Source: Neoarius graeffei
Taxonomy: Eukaryota; Chordata; Actinopteri; Siluriformes; Ariidae
Length of the DNA: 64,000 nucleotides
Direction of reading: 5' to 3'
NCBI RefSeq assembly: GCF_027579695.1
Contig: NC_083587.1
Location: 44,383,732 to 44,447,731, forward strand
Both the position numbers and the translations under genes were made by a program. The notes under the pieces were generated by a model. The model was given only the letters and a program-made list of their open reading frames with translations. It did no database searches and was not told the DNA's origin. Positions 33,549 to 44,195 of the stretch are shown one piece after another. The first letter of the stretch is position 1; each line of letters opens with the position of its first letter.

Positions 33549-35082
33549 AGTTTTTCCAATTTACCCATACAGCCTCATATGATTCATACATGCTTCAATA
33601 CACCAATATCACACAGTTTTGATTTGAAAAATATGCAACAAAGAGAAAAAGAATTAATTTGCACCCGATCTAGGGTCACGACTGGTCATTATCAGTCAGT
33701 TGGATTTCTCGGGAGCTGACAGCGGTCCTTGAAGGATCGTGACTATTACTTTCCCGGGCTTATTCCTTGGTCAAAACAGGATTGCTGAGAGATGTGATCA
33801 GTTTTTAGGTATTATTATCATTGGTTCTGTTTCATATAGAAAAAAATACATGGACGAAATGTACTCTAATAGAGACATTAAACTTAGCTGTACCCCACCA
33901 AAATTTGTCTCTCAAAATGTGGGAAATAGTGTTTTAGAGGGTTAAAAATTCCAGTATTTCCTGGGGGGGCATGTCTCCGGACCCCCCTAGATTTGGCGTG
34001 CCTTTGGCGTGCGACACGTTCCCCCCCCAATCCAAAACTTCCTGCCACCGCCTCTGTATGTGACACATAAACAGTAATAATGTGATGTTAAAAATTGTGT
34101 TGTTGGCTGTTAAACATTTAGGCTCTCAAGATATTGCAGCCTACTAAAGTAATGTTTTGTTTCGTATTTTTCACTTTGTTAACATTCCATTGATCGTAAT
34201 CAATGGAATGTTAACATTGAAAATGCAATTTCTTTATATTAATCAAATGCTTGCTTTCTTATACTCTCCTAAATTATGCGCACAGGTCTCCCAATTCCGT
34301 AATTTCATGTTTGAGATAGGGTTATTCTGTTTTTCTCATGTTTTCTGTGAAACTGCAATTCTGGCCAATTTTTGGTGGGTTTTTTTGTTTTGTTTTGACC
34401 TTGCCCTTGACCATAGCTTGTTCCCTTTTCCTTCAATCATGAAAACGATGTCACTAATGGATTCCTCATACCCAAAACCCCATAAAATGAGGTATTGCAC
34501 ATACTTCTGTGGTGAGTGGTTCAAAAATTGATATTTTAAATATGACTACCAACAGCCATCTTGGATTGGTAATTTTCAGCCTGTTCGCCCTGGATAGTGG
34601 TTTTGGCAGAATCCCAAGTTATTCCTTGGGTTCAAATTAGCCTATAACAGTTGAGTTATCCTCTCCTAAATTATGTGCATACATATGTAACCCAGGTCCT
34701 CTACTATTAGGCCTACATTATAGCATCAAGAGTCGTTAACTTTTATTTCCACCCTCTCTTTAGCTCTTCTGAAGTTAATAAAACAGAAAAAAAGCTCAAG
34801 AGAATAAACTCCTCTGTGAAAACTGTGTCTGAAAACTTCACATCTGACTGTTAAAAAGCACCAACACTGACGACTCCTTCCATAAATGTCAAATAAACAT
34901 CTCCTTACAGATAACTTTACCATATCAATGTTGACAAGTTTTTCTGTTTATTTTTAAGCTTAGATTATATGGAGCATCCACTATACAGGTACCTCTGAAT
35001 GAGCTGTTACTACAGAAATGATAACATAGGCCTTTTAGAAAATGCATTAAACCTGCAGCCTATTAGTTTTAATTTCTAAAAT
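33549..35082. other. Intergenic stretch with a short perfect hairpin
   Basis: No gene found. Contains a G-run/C-run pair at 33963-34029 and the hairpin listed separately. Confidence 0.45.
34178..34215. repeat. 38-nt perfect hairpin
   Basis: Arms GTTAACATTCCATTGAT (34178-34194) and its exact complement (34199-34215) around loop CGTA. Not followed by a U-run; there is no sign of a gene nearby. Confidence 0.95.
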
Positions 35083-35097
35083 GTGACTTGTCCAGGG

Positions 35098-35474
35098 GGC
35101 GGCACGGTGGTGTAGTGGTTAGCGCTGTCGCCTCACAGCAAGAAGGTCCGGGTTCGAGCCTCGTGGCCGGCGAGGGCCTTTCTGTGTGGAGTTTGCATGT
35201 TCTCCCCGTGTCCGCGTGGGTTTCCTCCGGGTGCTCCGGTTTCCCCCACAGTCCAAAGACATGCAGGTTAGGCTAATTGGTGGCTCTAAATTGACCGTAG
35301 GTGTGAATGTGAGTGTGAATGGTTGTCTGTGTCTATGTGTCAGCCCTGTGATGACCTGACGACTTGTCCAGGGTGTACCCTGCCTTTCGCCCGTAGTCAG
35401 CTGGGATAGGCTCCAGCTTGCCTGCGACCCTGTAGAACAGGATAAAGCGGCTACAGATAATGAGATGAGATGAG
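35098..35474 (+). mobile_element. Full-length tRNA-headed SINE inserted into an older SINE piece
   Basis: 15-bp duplication GTGACTTGTCCAGGG (35083-35097, 35475-35489). That target is itself SINE body sequence, so the right-hand copy continues directly into the older SINE. Confidence 0.93.
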
Positions 35475-35620
35475 GTGACTTGTCCAGGGTGTACCCCGCC
35501 TTTCGCCCGTAGTCAGCTGGGATAGGCTCCAGCTTGCCTGCGACCCTGTAGAACAGGATAAAGCGACTAGAGATAATGAGATGAGATGAGATGAGATGAG
35601 ATGAGATGAGATGAGATGAG
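35475..35620 (+). mobile_element. Older 5'-truncated SINE with expanded (ATGAG)n tail
   Basis: The 3' 100 bp of the common SINE, starting at GTGACTTGTCCAGGG. Its tail is expanded to nine ATGAG units (35575-35620) and is followed by (GA)n at 35632-35655. Confidence 0.88.
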
Positions 35621-35655
35621 TTACCAAATCACGAGAGAGAGAGAGAGAGAGAGAG

Positions 35656-36869
35656 GTGATCCAGCAAGTGGATAGAGAGGGAAAAGGTCCCAGATCATGC
35701 AGCCACACCTGTGTTTCAAGCACTTCACATAATACAGTAATGCTGAATGTTTGCAAAATCTAGAGAATGATGATGGTGGTATGAGAACGATGATGGTGGT
35801 ACAATAAGAGATTCCAAGCATAACAGTTCAGTGACACCGTGGGAGGACTGGAGGAGTCAACTAAACATTTCCTGTGTTGAACTCCACAACAAATATTTTG
35901 CTCAGGACAATAGGTTTTAGAAAAGTATATTATGCCTTTGAACAATAATAGAAATATAATGACCCTATATACATACCAATAGGTATATCAGTGAGAAAAA
36001 AAAAACATTTTCTTAGCTTGCTTTGATTATTTCCAGTGATCATAATAGTCAAGACAAGTCAAGCTTATTTTTATAGCACTTTTAACAATAGACATTGTTG
36101 CAAAGCAACTTTATACTTGTAGAAATTTAAAGACTTTAAACATGAGCTAATTTTATCCCTAATCTATACCCAATGAGCAAGCTTATGGCGACGGTGGCAA
36201 GGAAAAACTCCCTCACATGACATGAGGAAGAAACCTCGAGAGGAACCAGACTCAAAAAAGAACCCACCTTCATTTGGGTGATAACAGACAATGTCATTAT
36301 AAATAACTTGCTTCTATAACTGTGTCCTATATAGTCACAAAGTATAACTGTAACCAGGAAATTCATTCTAGTTTTAACACAAAGTCTGTTTTGTTGAAGT
36401 TATAAACTGTTCATTGATGGAAACTTGAGTGCAAAACTGTTCATGACAACTGCAGTCCTAAAGTTAGCAAGTTAACTGTAGTCCTCAGCCATAAAAGCAT
36501 TACTGTAAGTGTCCAGAGCATCTTCCAAGTGCAACTTTTGACTGTCCATATGGGGCTGTCCTCCACAGGAGCAATGTGATGAGACTCCGGCCAGACGTAG
36601 GGCATCAGGATGGATCAGGCAGGTCTGAGGAGCAGAAGAGGTCAGCATCTTGGTCTCAGGATTGACTGAGAATAGTGTGAAGGCACGGACCCATGGTGCT
36701 TTTGAATGGGTCCTGAAGTTTTCTAGTGTGTAGGATATGTGTCACCTTCAACTGACCCCCCACCCTGCCATTTTTGGTTTGTTTAAATTCAGTATATTGA
36801 TCGCATTCAGTATATTAATCAAGTATATAATAATAATGATATTATATTATATTAGTAGTAGTATATTAT
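35656..36869. other. Intergenic stretch with an old dispersed fish repeat
   Basis: 36045-36260 carries CAAGTCAAGCTTATTTTTAT, GGCAAGGAAAAACTCCCT and GAAGAAACCTCGAGAGGAAC, a combination I recognise from many fish genomes but cannot classify; a relative lies near 49540-49600. The rest is unassigned. Confidence 0.5.
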
Positions 36870-37085
36870 GGCGGCACGGTGGTGCAGTTGGTTAGCACTG
36901 TTGCCTCACAGCAAGAAGTTTCTGGGTTTGAGCCCAGTGGCTGACGGGGGCTTTTCTGTGTGGAGTTTGTATGTTCTCCCCGTGTCTGCATGGGATTCCT
37001 CCGGGTGCTCCGGTTTCCCCTACAGTCCAAAGACATGCAGGTTAGGTTAACTGGTGACTCTAAATTGTCCATAGGTGTGTGTGAA
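36870..37085 (+). mobile_element. Old tRNA-headed SINE, 3' end lost
   Basis: Head GGCGGCACGGTGGTGCAGTT with an extra T, body to CTAAATTGTCCATAGG, then unrelated sequence. Confidence 0.85.
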
Positions 37086-37224
37086 TGAATGACAGGAGAA
37101 AACCTCTATAATAATCCAGTAGAAGGTAATGGGAACCCACTACTGCAATTCTTCCCTAGAGATTTTGATGGCTGAAGCCATCAGAGTGGCCACATCACTG
37201 CAGTGATATGCCAGATAAGTAGAT

Positions 37225-37725
37225 AGGCTTTTAGTGTCAGCTCTAATACAGTGTCATTTTGACTATGCCAGTGCTTCTTGGTACTCTGGTCTTACCAAGA
37301 AAAAGTAAGATCGTCTGCAGACAATTCAGAACAAAATAGTTCGATATCAGTGCATCTCCTAGGACCCATATAGGTCATGTTGAGTTTGAGCAGGTCAAGA
37401 TGTTGTCAGTGAGCCTACGAGTCAAACAGCTTAATTACATCACATGTACAACATTATTCATAGTAATGCTTCACAATATCTAACATCTGCCGTTATTCCA
37501 AATTCTTCCCGCCATAATATCCGTTCAGGCCCCCTCTCTCTGTTTATCCCTTCTGTTAGAACTTTTGGACATTCCTCTTTCACATATACTGGTGCTTGCC
37601 TTTGGAATGGTTTATCTAGTCATATACAGTCTCAGTCTTCCAAAAATGCTTTCAAACATCTAGTCCGAACCTTTTTATTTCGACAGCTTTTAGAGGAAGA
37701 ACTCAACCCTTTTATTATTTCATAA
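37225..37725 (+). pseudogene. 3' fragment of a non-LTR retrotransposon ORF2
   Basis: Reading frames give LVSALIQCHFDYASASWYS and, after shifts, MYNIIHSNASQYLTS, FTYTGACLWNGLSSHIQ and NAFKHLVRTFLF. Such 'HFDYA..WY', 'LWN.LP' and 'FK..L...L' blocks close the reverse-transcriptase C-terminal region in L2/Rex1-like LINEs. Several stops and shifts; the catalytic part is missing. Clade not resolved. Confidence 0.65.
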
Positions 37726-37880
37726 TCTAACTAGTCTTCTTTTATTATATTGTCTTTGTCCTTTTAATTTTGATACAGGTATTTGTTTACTTGTATTTTG
37801 CACTAAGTACTTTTGTACAGTATTATCTTTTTATATTTATATTATTATCATATTTATATTTATTTATACTACTCATGTTG

Positions 37881-38256
37881 GCGGCACGGTGGTGTAGTGG
37901 TTAGCGCTGTCGCCTCACAGCAAGAAGGTCCGGGTTCGAGCCCCGTGGCTGGCGAGGGCCTTTCTGTGCGGAGTTTGCATGTTCTCCCCGTGTCCGCGTG
38001 GGTTTCCTCCGGGTGCTCCAGTTTCCCCCACAGTCCAAAGACATGCAGGTTAGGTTAACTGGTGACTCTAAATTGACCGTAGGTGTGAATGTGAGTGTGA
38101 ATGGTTGTCTGTGTCTATGTGTCAGCCCTGTGATGACCTGGCGACTTGTCCAGGGTGTACCCCGCCTTTCGCCCGTAGTCAGCTGGGATAGGCTCCAGCT
38201 TGCCTGCGACCCTGTAGAAGGATAAAGCGGCTAGAGATAATGAGATGAGATGAGAT
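37881..38256 (+). mobile_element. Full-length tRNA-headed SINE
   Basis: Head GGCGGCACGGTGG, B box GGTTCGAGCCCC, (ATGAG)n tail. Flanks share only ATGTT, so the duplication is uncertain. Confidence 0.93.
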
Positions 38257-38397
38257 GTTATTTGTTATCAACATATATATGCCATATTTTGCTTTATTTT
38301 AATTTTACATTCTATATTTTCCCTTCATTTTGTCACTTGATTTTATGGACCACAATGGAAATAAGTGTTTTCACTTTCTTGTGTCATCCATGTATTT

Positions 38398-38783
38398 AAG
38401 AAGAAGAAGAAGAAACCTTTATTTGTCACATGCACACTTCAAGCACAGTGAAATTCATCCTCTGCATTTAACCCATCTGAAGCAGTGAACACACACACAC
38501 ACACACACACAGAGCAGTGGGCAGCCACACTAGAGCGCCTGGGAAGCAGTCAGGGGTTAAGGTACCTTGCTCAAGGGCACTTCAGCCCAAGGCCGCCCCA
38601 CGTTAACCTAACTGCATGTCTTTGGACTGTGGGGGAAACCGGAGCACCTGGAGGAAACCCACGCAGACACGGGAAGAACATGCAAACTCCAAACAGAAAG
38701 ACCCTCGCCAGCCACTGGGTTCGAACCCAGAACCTTCTTGCTGTGAGGCGACCGTGCTAACCACTACACCACTGTGCTGCCCA
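38398..38783 (-). mobile_element. SINE with the second type of 3' tail
   Basis: Reading on the minus strand: the common head (GGCAGCACAGTGGTGTAG, B box GGTTCGAACCC) and body up to AGGTTAACG, then a switch to a different 3' half containing GCTGCCCACTGCTC, a (GT)n run, GGGTTAAATGCAG and a (CTT)n end. Confidence 0.88.
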
Positions 38784-38819
38784 TTTTTAATGTATTTACA
38801 GTTGTTTGTATGTATTTAC

Positions 38820-39301
38820 TGTTAGGACTAGGACTGTTTTGGCCTCTAGAGGCCGCTGTTATTTCCTTTTCATGTCGTGTTTATTTTGGCCTCTAGAGGC
38901 CGCCACTGTTCCTGTGTTTTGTGTTTGTGTTAATTGCCTAATTATCTTCACCTGTGTCCTTAATTAGTTTGTCTATTTATACCCCTGAGTTCAGTCCTCT
39001 TGTCACGGAGTCTTTGTGCTGTTATGTTTATCTCCAGTTTCCTTTGTACTGTGTTTTTTTTGATCTTCTTAGCTTTTGAATTTTTTGCACTTTGCTTTTC
39101 TTTTGGATTTTACTCTTTGGTTTTTTTTTTGTCTTTTGTTTTGCCCTGTATATAGTGTATATAGTTTAAATAAACCTTTTGATTCTTTTTCTACTTCCGC
39201 CTCACGCCTCTGCATTTGAGTCATCCCCCTGGTGGCCTAGTGGGGGTTTGCTGGATTATCACACCAACGAACCAGGTTCGAATCCCAGCAAAACCCTAAC
39301 A
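38820..39301 (+). repeat. 5' LTR
   Basis: TGTTAGG...CTAACA, 482 bp. Two copies of the perfect palindrome GGCCTCTAGAGGCC (38841-38854, 38888-38901) lie in U3, TATTTATA at 38974, AATAAA at 39169-39174. U5 ends with Pol III-like A and B boxes (39233-39243, 39275-39285). Confidence 0.96.
38974..39015 (+). promoter_or_regulatory. LTR promoter and predicted transcript start
   Basis: TATTTATA at 38974-38981 places initiation near A39005, 31 nt downstream. That base opens ACGGAGTCTTT, the 11 nt complementary to the priming site just after the LTR. The start position is predicted, not measured. Confidence 0.7.
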
Positions 39302-39314
39302 GAAAGACTCCGTC
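39302..39314 (+). promoter_or_regulatory. Primer-binding site of self-priming type
   Basis: AAAGACTCCGT (39303-39313) begins one base after the LTR and is an exact 11-nt complement of 39005-39015, the predicted transcript 5' end. No TGG, the normal start of a tRNA primer site, is present. In Tf1 the first 11 nt of the mRNA prime reverse transcription in the same way. Confidence 0.8.
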
Positions 39315-40334
39315 ATGACCGACTCAGCAGAGGCTGCTTCAACTGTCTACCCGGCCAACCTTCAGGGAATTATGGCAGCTTTGACACGCTTCGGAGCGAC
39401 CATGGACGCTCATGGACGTACGCTCACCAGCCAACGTGAGGCCCTCGCTCGCCACGAGGAACTGCTTCAGCAAATTGGGAAAACCCTGGCACAGCTGACA
39501 TCTCTGCCTGCATCTCCTGCTCCTGATCCAGTTCCTGCTCCTGATCCAGCTCCCACTCCTGCTCCAGTGCCTCCTGCAATGCTGCCTTCTTCACCTCACG
39601 AACCCAGCCTTCCTGCACCACAGAGGTATGACGGCAAGCACAGTGAGTGCCGAGAGTTCCTTACCCAGTGTCAACTCACCTTTGAGCTTCAGCCTACCAC
39701 CTACACTACGGATCGCCGCAAGATTGCCTTTGTGATCACCTTATTAGCTGGTAAGGCGCGAGCCTGGGCTACTGCTATCTGGCAAAGACAGGGACCTGAG
39801 TGCTTTGATTTCCAGCTGTTTTCTGAAGAGATGCTTCGGGTCTTCGATCAGGCAGACATCAGTACCGACGCAGCCCGAAAGCTCATGTCCATCCGGCAAG
39901 GAGGAAGCGTCGCAGATTACGCCATCTCGTTCCGAACACTCGCAGCAGTAAGTGGATGGAACGAGACTGCCCTGGTGTCAGCCTTCCACCATGGTCTGTC
40001 TGACCCCATCAAGGACGGTCTGGCCTCTATTGGATGCCCAAGTGACCTCGAAACCCTCATCTCACATGCTATTCGTCTGGACAACAGGATGAGAGAACGC
40101 CACCAAGCCTTGAGCCCCCCCAGCCTCCCTACCTCTACCTGGAGACCGTCTACCTCCTTCAGTGACTGTCCAGAACCCATGCAAGTGGGTCGTACTCGCC
40201 TCTCCGCATCTGAGAGGGAGCGCAGAAGGAGGGACAAGTGCTGCATCTACTGTGGCAAGCCTGGTCACTTCCGAGCATCATGTCCCGAACTCTTGGGAAA
40301 AGGACCGCCCCGTCCAGCCGAGGGAGGGTTGTGA
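39315..40334 (+). CDS. gag: Gag protein of the gypsy element
   Basis: 339 codons, starting at the ATG two bases after the priming site and ending at TGA inside the frameshift hairpin. Residues 1-60 are helical; about 60-95 form a Pro/Ala-rich linker with repeated PDPAPxP; about 100-240 hold the retrotransposon Gag domain ([14 protein letters not shown], then 'AWA', FDQADIS, 'FRTLA'), the type domesticated as PEG10/RTL genes in mammals. A CCHC zinc knuckle (Cys-X2-Cys-X4-His-X4-Cys) at about 309-322 binds RNA. It forms the virus-like particle and packages RNA. The frame is intact throughout. Pol is expected only as a Gag-Pol fusion through the -1 shift near codon 328. Confidence 0.94.
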   Translation: MTDSAEAASTVYPANLQGIMAALTRFGATMDAHGRTLTSQREALARHEELLQQIGKTLAQLTSLPASPAPDPVPAPDPAPTPAPVPPAMLPSSPHEPSLPAPQRYDGKHSECREFLTQCQLTFELQPTTYTTDRRKIAFVITLLAGKARAWATAIWQRQGPECFDFQLFSEEMLRVFDQADISTDAARKLMSIRQGGSVADYAISFRTLAAVSGWNETALVSAFHHGLSDPIKDGLASIGCPSDLETLISHAIRLDNRMRERHQALSPPSLPTSTWRPSTSFSDCPEPMQVGRTRLSASERERRRRDKCCIYCGKPGHFRASCPELLGKGPPRPAEGGL

Positions 40335-43300
40335 CGGGGCCTACCCTCTCTCCCGGACTCCCTGGCCAAGGAATCTACATCCCGATCTCCATCTCCTGGG
40401 GTGAGTCTGTCCACTCTTGTCAAGCTTTGATAGACTCAGGGGCGGCTGGGAACTTTATGGATATTCACTTCGCCCAAAGCATCAATATTCCGACTGCACC
40501 TCTTGAAGTCCCACTGTCTGTGTCTGCCCTCGATGGCCAAGCGTTAGGTGATGGAAGAGTCACTCAAGTTACTTCTCCAGTCTTCCTCCAGTCTCAAGGT
40601 CACAAGGAAGAAATATCCCTGCACCTGATTCCTTCACCTGAGTTCCCAGTTATTCTAGGCCTTCCTTGGCTTACTCGCCACAACCCTCGCATAGACTGGG
40701 TAACAAGCCAGGTTGTGGAATGGGGCCCTGCATGCCATGCCTCTTGTCTGCTCTCTAGCTATCCTGTGTCTCCTGCCGAGCCCCCTGATCTCACCGAGTT
40801 ATCTCAAGTTCCCACAGAGTACTGGGATCTCAAGGAGGTATTCAGCAAGAGCAGGGCCGCCGTTCTTCCTCCGCACCGGGCCTACGACTGTGCCATCGAC
40901 TTGCTCCCTGGGACTACCCCTCCTCGTGGCAGACTGTTTTCACTCTCTCAGCCAGAACGCAAGGCCATGGAGGAATACCTCAAAGATGCCCTGGTCTCTG
41001 GGTTTATTCGACCCTCCACTTCACCTGCTGGAGCCGGCTTCTTCTTTGTCGGCAAGAAGGATGGGGGGCTCCGACCATGTATTGATTACAGGGGCCTGAA
41101 TAAGATCACTGTGCGCAACCGATATCCCCTTCCGCTGATGTCCACAGCTTTCGACCTGCTCCAAGGCGCCACCGTCTTCACCAAGTTGGACCTACGGAAC
41201 GCATACCACCTCATCCGTATCCGACAGGGAGACGAGTGGAAGACTGCCTTTAACACCCCGTCTGGGCACTACGAATACCAGGTGATGCCCTTCGGACTCA
41301 CCAACGCACCAGCTGTTTTTCAGGCCCTAATCAACGACGTCTTAAGGGACATGATTAACCTATACGTTTTTGTCTACCTCGACGACATCCTTATCTTTTC
41401 CAAGACCGTGCAGGAGCACCGCCACCATGTCCGCCAGGTTCTCCAGAGGCTGCTACAGAACAATCTGTTCGCCAAGGCCCAGAAATGCGAATTTCATGTT
41501 CCCGAGGTCTCCTTTCTGGGATTTATTGTACGGACAGGCCAACTCCAAATGGACCCTGCCAAGACCCTGGCCGTCCGGGATTGGCCTACTCCCAAGTCCG
41601 TTAAGGAGGTTCAGCGGTTCTTAGGATTCGCTAACTTCTACCGCAAGTTCATCAGGAACTTCAGTTCTGTGGCAGCACCCATGTCAGACCTCACCAAAGG
41701 GACAGGTGGATCTTATGGCTGGTCTCCTCAGGCAGAAAAGGCGTTCAAAGACCTCAAGGACCGCTTCTGCACGGCACCCATTCTGGTTCTCCCGGACACC
41801 TCCCAACCATTCATCGTGGAGGTGGACGCCTCGGACAGTGGTGTCGGCGCGGTGCTCTCTCAACGTTCGGAAGGAAAGCTGCACCCCTGCGCTTACTTCT
41901 CCCACCGCCTGAGTCCTGCTGAGTCCCGGTACGATGTGGGGGATCGAGAACTGCTAGCGGTCAAACTGGCCCTTGAGGAGTGGAGGCACTGGCTGGAGGG
42001 AGCACAACATCCATTCCTGGTTTGGACTGACCACAAGAACCTGGAGTACCTCCAGCAAGCCAAGAGACTGAACCCTCGACAGGCTAGGTGGGCCCTGTTT
42101 TTCAGTCGGTTTGACTTCACCCTCTCATACCGCCCCGGCTCCAAGAACACCAAACCTGACGCACTGTCCAGACTGTTCTCTGCCACTAACAGGGAGAATG
42201 AAGTCGGGCCTATTATCCCTGTGTCCCGGATTGTGGCCCCTGTCCGCTGGGGTATTGAGGAGGCTGTCCGACGAGCCCAATGCCAGGACCCCGGTCCTGG
42301 GACGGGGCCACCAGGCCTCTTGTACGTCCCACATCAAGCCCGGGCCAAGGTTCTCCAGTGGGGTCACTCTTCCCCTCTCACCGCCCACCCGGGAGCTCGG
42401 AGGACCCTGGACTTCCTGAAAAGACGCTTCTGGTGGCCTAACATGGAGAAGGAAGTAAGGTCATTTGTCCTGTCCTGTGAGGTTTGCACCAGAACCAAGA
42501 ACCCACGACAGCGTCCCCAGGGTCTCCTGCATCCTCTGACCATTCCCCGGCGTCCCTGGTCCCACGTGGCAGTCGACTTTATCACGGGTCTCCCTGAGTC
42601 ACAAGGTAACACGGTCATTTTGGTCTTAGTTGACAGATTCTCCAAGGCCTGCCGCTTCATACCACTGTGCAAACTCCCCTCTGCTCTTGAAACTGCGAAA
42701 CTTTTGTTTAATCATGTCTTCCGAGTCTTTGGTCTTCCACAGGACATCGTCTCAGACCGAGGGCCCCAGTTCTCCTCCCGAGTGTGGCACGGGTTCTGCA
42801 AGGTCATCGGAGCCACTGCCAGCCTCTCCTCTGGGTTTCACCCACAGTCCAATGGTCAGACGGAGAGGCTCAACCAGGACCTGGAAACCACCCTGCGAGG
42901 CCTGGCTATGGATAACCCGACATCGTGGAGCACCTGGCTGCCATGGGCGGAGTACGCCCACAACACCCTGCAGTCATCGGCCACCAAGCTGTCGCCATTC
43001 CAGTGCCAATTCGGGTTCCAGCCACCTCTGTTCCCGGACCAGGAGGAGGACGCGGGGGTGCCCTCGGTCAACCAATATGTGAGACGGTGTCGCAAGACCT
43101 GGAGCAAGGTCAGGAAGACCCTCATACAGACCTCCAGAACCAACCAGACTCAGGCCAACCGCCATAGAAGACCTGCACACGCTTTCCGCCCTGGGCAGCG
43201 TGTTTGGCTGTCCACTAAGGACCTTCCACTGCGGGTGGAGAACCGCAAGCTTGCTCCTCGCTACATTGGCCCCTTCAAGGTGGTGCGCAGGGTGAACCCT

Positions 43301-43633
43301 GTCTCCTACCGGCTCCAGTTGCCCCGGACTCTGAGGATCAACCCCACTTTCCATGTTTCCCTGTTACGGCCCGTACTGACGTCTACGTATGCCCCTGCCC
43401 CTAGGAACCCCCCACCCCCCCGCATCTTCCAGGGGCAGACTGTGTTCACTGTGAATCGCCTGCTTGACTCCCGCCGGGTCCGCGGCGGGTTGCAATATCT
43501 GGTGGACTGGGAGGGCTATGGTCCTGAGGAGCGCTGCTGGGTTCCTGCTCGGGATGTCCTTGATAAAGAACTATGTCGGGACTTCCATTCGGCCCATCCG
43601 GATCGCCCTGGGAACGTCAGGAGACGCTCCTAG
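40238..43633 (+). CDS. pol: Pol polyprotein: protease, RT, RNase H, integrase, chromodomain
   Basis: Open for 1131 codons counted from 40238. It is expected to be entered by frameshift at 40295-40301 rather than from its own start. In this numbering: protease active site DSG at 66-68; reverse transcriptase about 230-430 with YLDD at 380-383; RNase H with its first Asp at 530; integrase HHCC zinc finger at about 708-750; integrase core Asp780, Asp840, Glu876 (D,D-35-E); then a chromodomain near 1070-1125 ([17 protein letters not shown]). The order PR-RT-RH-IN is normal for gypsy. The chromodomain marks the chromovirus branch and probably guides integration to particular chromatin. No stop, shift or lost catalytic residue is seen. 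Ends at TAG immediately before the polypurine tract. Confidence 0.95.
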   Translation: MLHLLWQAWSLPSIMSRTLGKRTAPSSRGRVVTGPTLSPGLPGQGIYIPISISWGESVHSCQALIDSGAAGNFMDIHFAQSINIPTAPLEVPLSVSALDGQALGDGRVTQVTSPVFLQSQGHKEEISLHLIPSPEFPVILGLPWLTRHNPRIDWVTSQVVEWGPACHASCLLSSYPVSPAEPPDLTELSQVPTEYWDLKEVFSKSRAAVLPPHRAYDCAIDLLPGTTPPRGRLFSLSQPERKAMEEYLKDALVSGFIRPSTSPAGAGFFFVGKKDGGLRPCIDYRGLNKITVRNRYPLPLMSTAFDLLQGATVFTKLDLRNAYHLIRIRQGDEWKTAFNTPSGHYEYQVMPFGLTNAPAVFQALINDVLRDMINLYVFVYLDDILIFSKTVQEHRHHVRQVLQRLLQNNLFAKAQKCEFHVPEVSFLGFIVRTGQLQMDPAKTLAVRDWPTPKSVKEVQRFLGFANFYRKFIRNFSSVAAPMSDLTKGTGGSYGWSPQAEKAFKDLKDRFCTAPILVLPDTSQPFIVEVDASDSGVGAVLSQRSEGKLHPCAYFSHRLSPAESRYDVGDRELLAVKLALEEWRHWLEGAQHPFLVWTDHKNLEYLQQAKRLNPRQARWALFFSRFDFTLSYRPGSKNTKPDALSRLFSATNRENEVGPIIPVSRIVAPVRWGIEEAVRRAQCQDPGPGTGPPGLLYVPHQARAKVLQWGHSSPLTAHPGARRTLDFLKRRFWWPNMEKEVRSFVLSCEVCTRTKNPRQRPQGLLHPLTIPRRPWSHVAVDFITGLPESQGNTVILVLVDRFSKACRFIPLCKLPSALETAKLLFNHVFRVFGLPQDIVSDRGPQFSSRVWHGFCKVIGATASLSSGFHPQSNGQTERLNQDLETTLRGLAMDNPTSWSTWLPWAEYAHNTLQSSATKLSPFQCQFGFQPPLFPDQEEDAGVPSVNQYVRRCRKTWSKVRKTLIQTSRTNQTQANRHRRPAHAFRPGQRVWLSTKDLPLRVENRKLAPRYIGPFKVVRRVNPVSYRLQLPRTLRINPTFHVSLLRPVLTSTYAPAPRNPPPPRIFQGQTVFTVNRLLDSRRVRGGLQYLVDWEGYGPEERCWVPARDVLDKELCRDFHSAHPDRPGNVRRRS
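40295..40348 (+). promoter_or_regulatory. -1 ribosomal frameshift signal (slippery heptamer plus pseudoknot)
   Basis: The gag codons TTG GGA AAA contain the heptamer GGGAAAA (40295-40301) in the correct X-XXY-YYZ phase. A 5-nt spacer leads to an 8-bp stem (40307-40314 with 40333-40340, GCCCCGTC/GACGGGGC). Loop bases GAGGG (40320-40324) can pair with CCCTC (40344-40348), giving an H-type pseudoknot. The gag stop lies at the stem base. Confidence 0.85.
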
Positions 43634-43645
43634 AGGGGGGGGTCC

Positions 43646-44127
43646 TGTTAGGACTAGGACTGTTTTGGCCTCTAGAGGCCGCTGTTATTTCCTTTTCATG
43701 TCGTGTTTATTTTGGCCTCTAGAGGCCGCCACTGTTCCTGTGTTTTGTGTTTGTGTTAATTGCCTAATTATCTTCACCTGTGTCCTTAATTAGTTTGTCT
43801 ATTTATACCCCTGAGTTCAGTCCTCTTGTCACGGAGTCTTTGTGCTGTTATGTTTATCTCCAGTTTCCTTTGTACTGTGTTTTTTTTGATCTTCTTAGCT
43901 TTTGAATTTTTTGCACTTTGCTTTTCTTTTGGATTTTACTCTTTGGTTTTTTTTTTGTCTTTTGTTTTGCCCTGTATATAGTGTATATAGTTTAAATAAA
44001 CCTTTTGATTCTTTTTCTACTTCCGCCTCACGCCTCTGCATTTGAGTCATCCCCCTGGTGGCCTAGTGGGGGTTTGCTGGATTATCACACCAACGAACCA
44101 GGTTCGAATCCCAGCAAAACCCTAACA
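43646..44127 (+). repeat. 3' LTR
   Basis: Same length and, on reading, same sequence as the 5' LTR, including the homopolymer runs. Followed by the second TTTAC. Confidence 0.96.
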
Positions 44128-44195
44128 TTTACATTGAATTTACTAAATAAAATCAATCAATCAATTGAGTATATTATAATCCAGTACATTGATCC

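Larger units (their letters stand above)
38820..44127 (+). mobile_element. Complete Ty3/gypsy (Tf1/sushi-type chromovirus) LTR retrotransposon
   Basis: 5308 bp, flanked by TTTAC (38815-38819, 44128-44132). The two 482-bp LTRs look identical base for base on reading. gag and pol are fully open and overlap in the -1 frame with a frameshift signal. A polypurine tract (GAGGGGGGGG, 43633-43642) precedes the 3' LTR. Chromodomain, self-priming site and two-ORF layout place it near fish sushi and yeast Tf1. Everything needed for mobility seems present. It sits upstream of hus1, same strand, with its 3' LTR end 798 bp before the hus1 ATG. Confidence 0.95.

Noticed and set aside
39302-39320. tRNA-type primer-binding site in the 38.8-kb gypsy element
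   Set aside because: The sequence after the LTR is GAAAGACTCC, with no TGG start and no match to a tRNA 3' end that I recognise. The exact 11-nt self-complement explains it better.
41684-43354. ORFs of 70-126 codons antisense to or out of frame with pol
   Set aside because: They are shadows of GC-rich codons in the intact pol gene.
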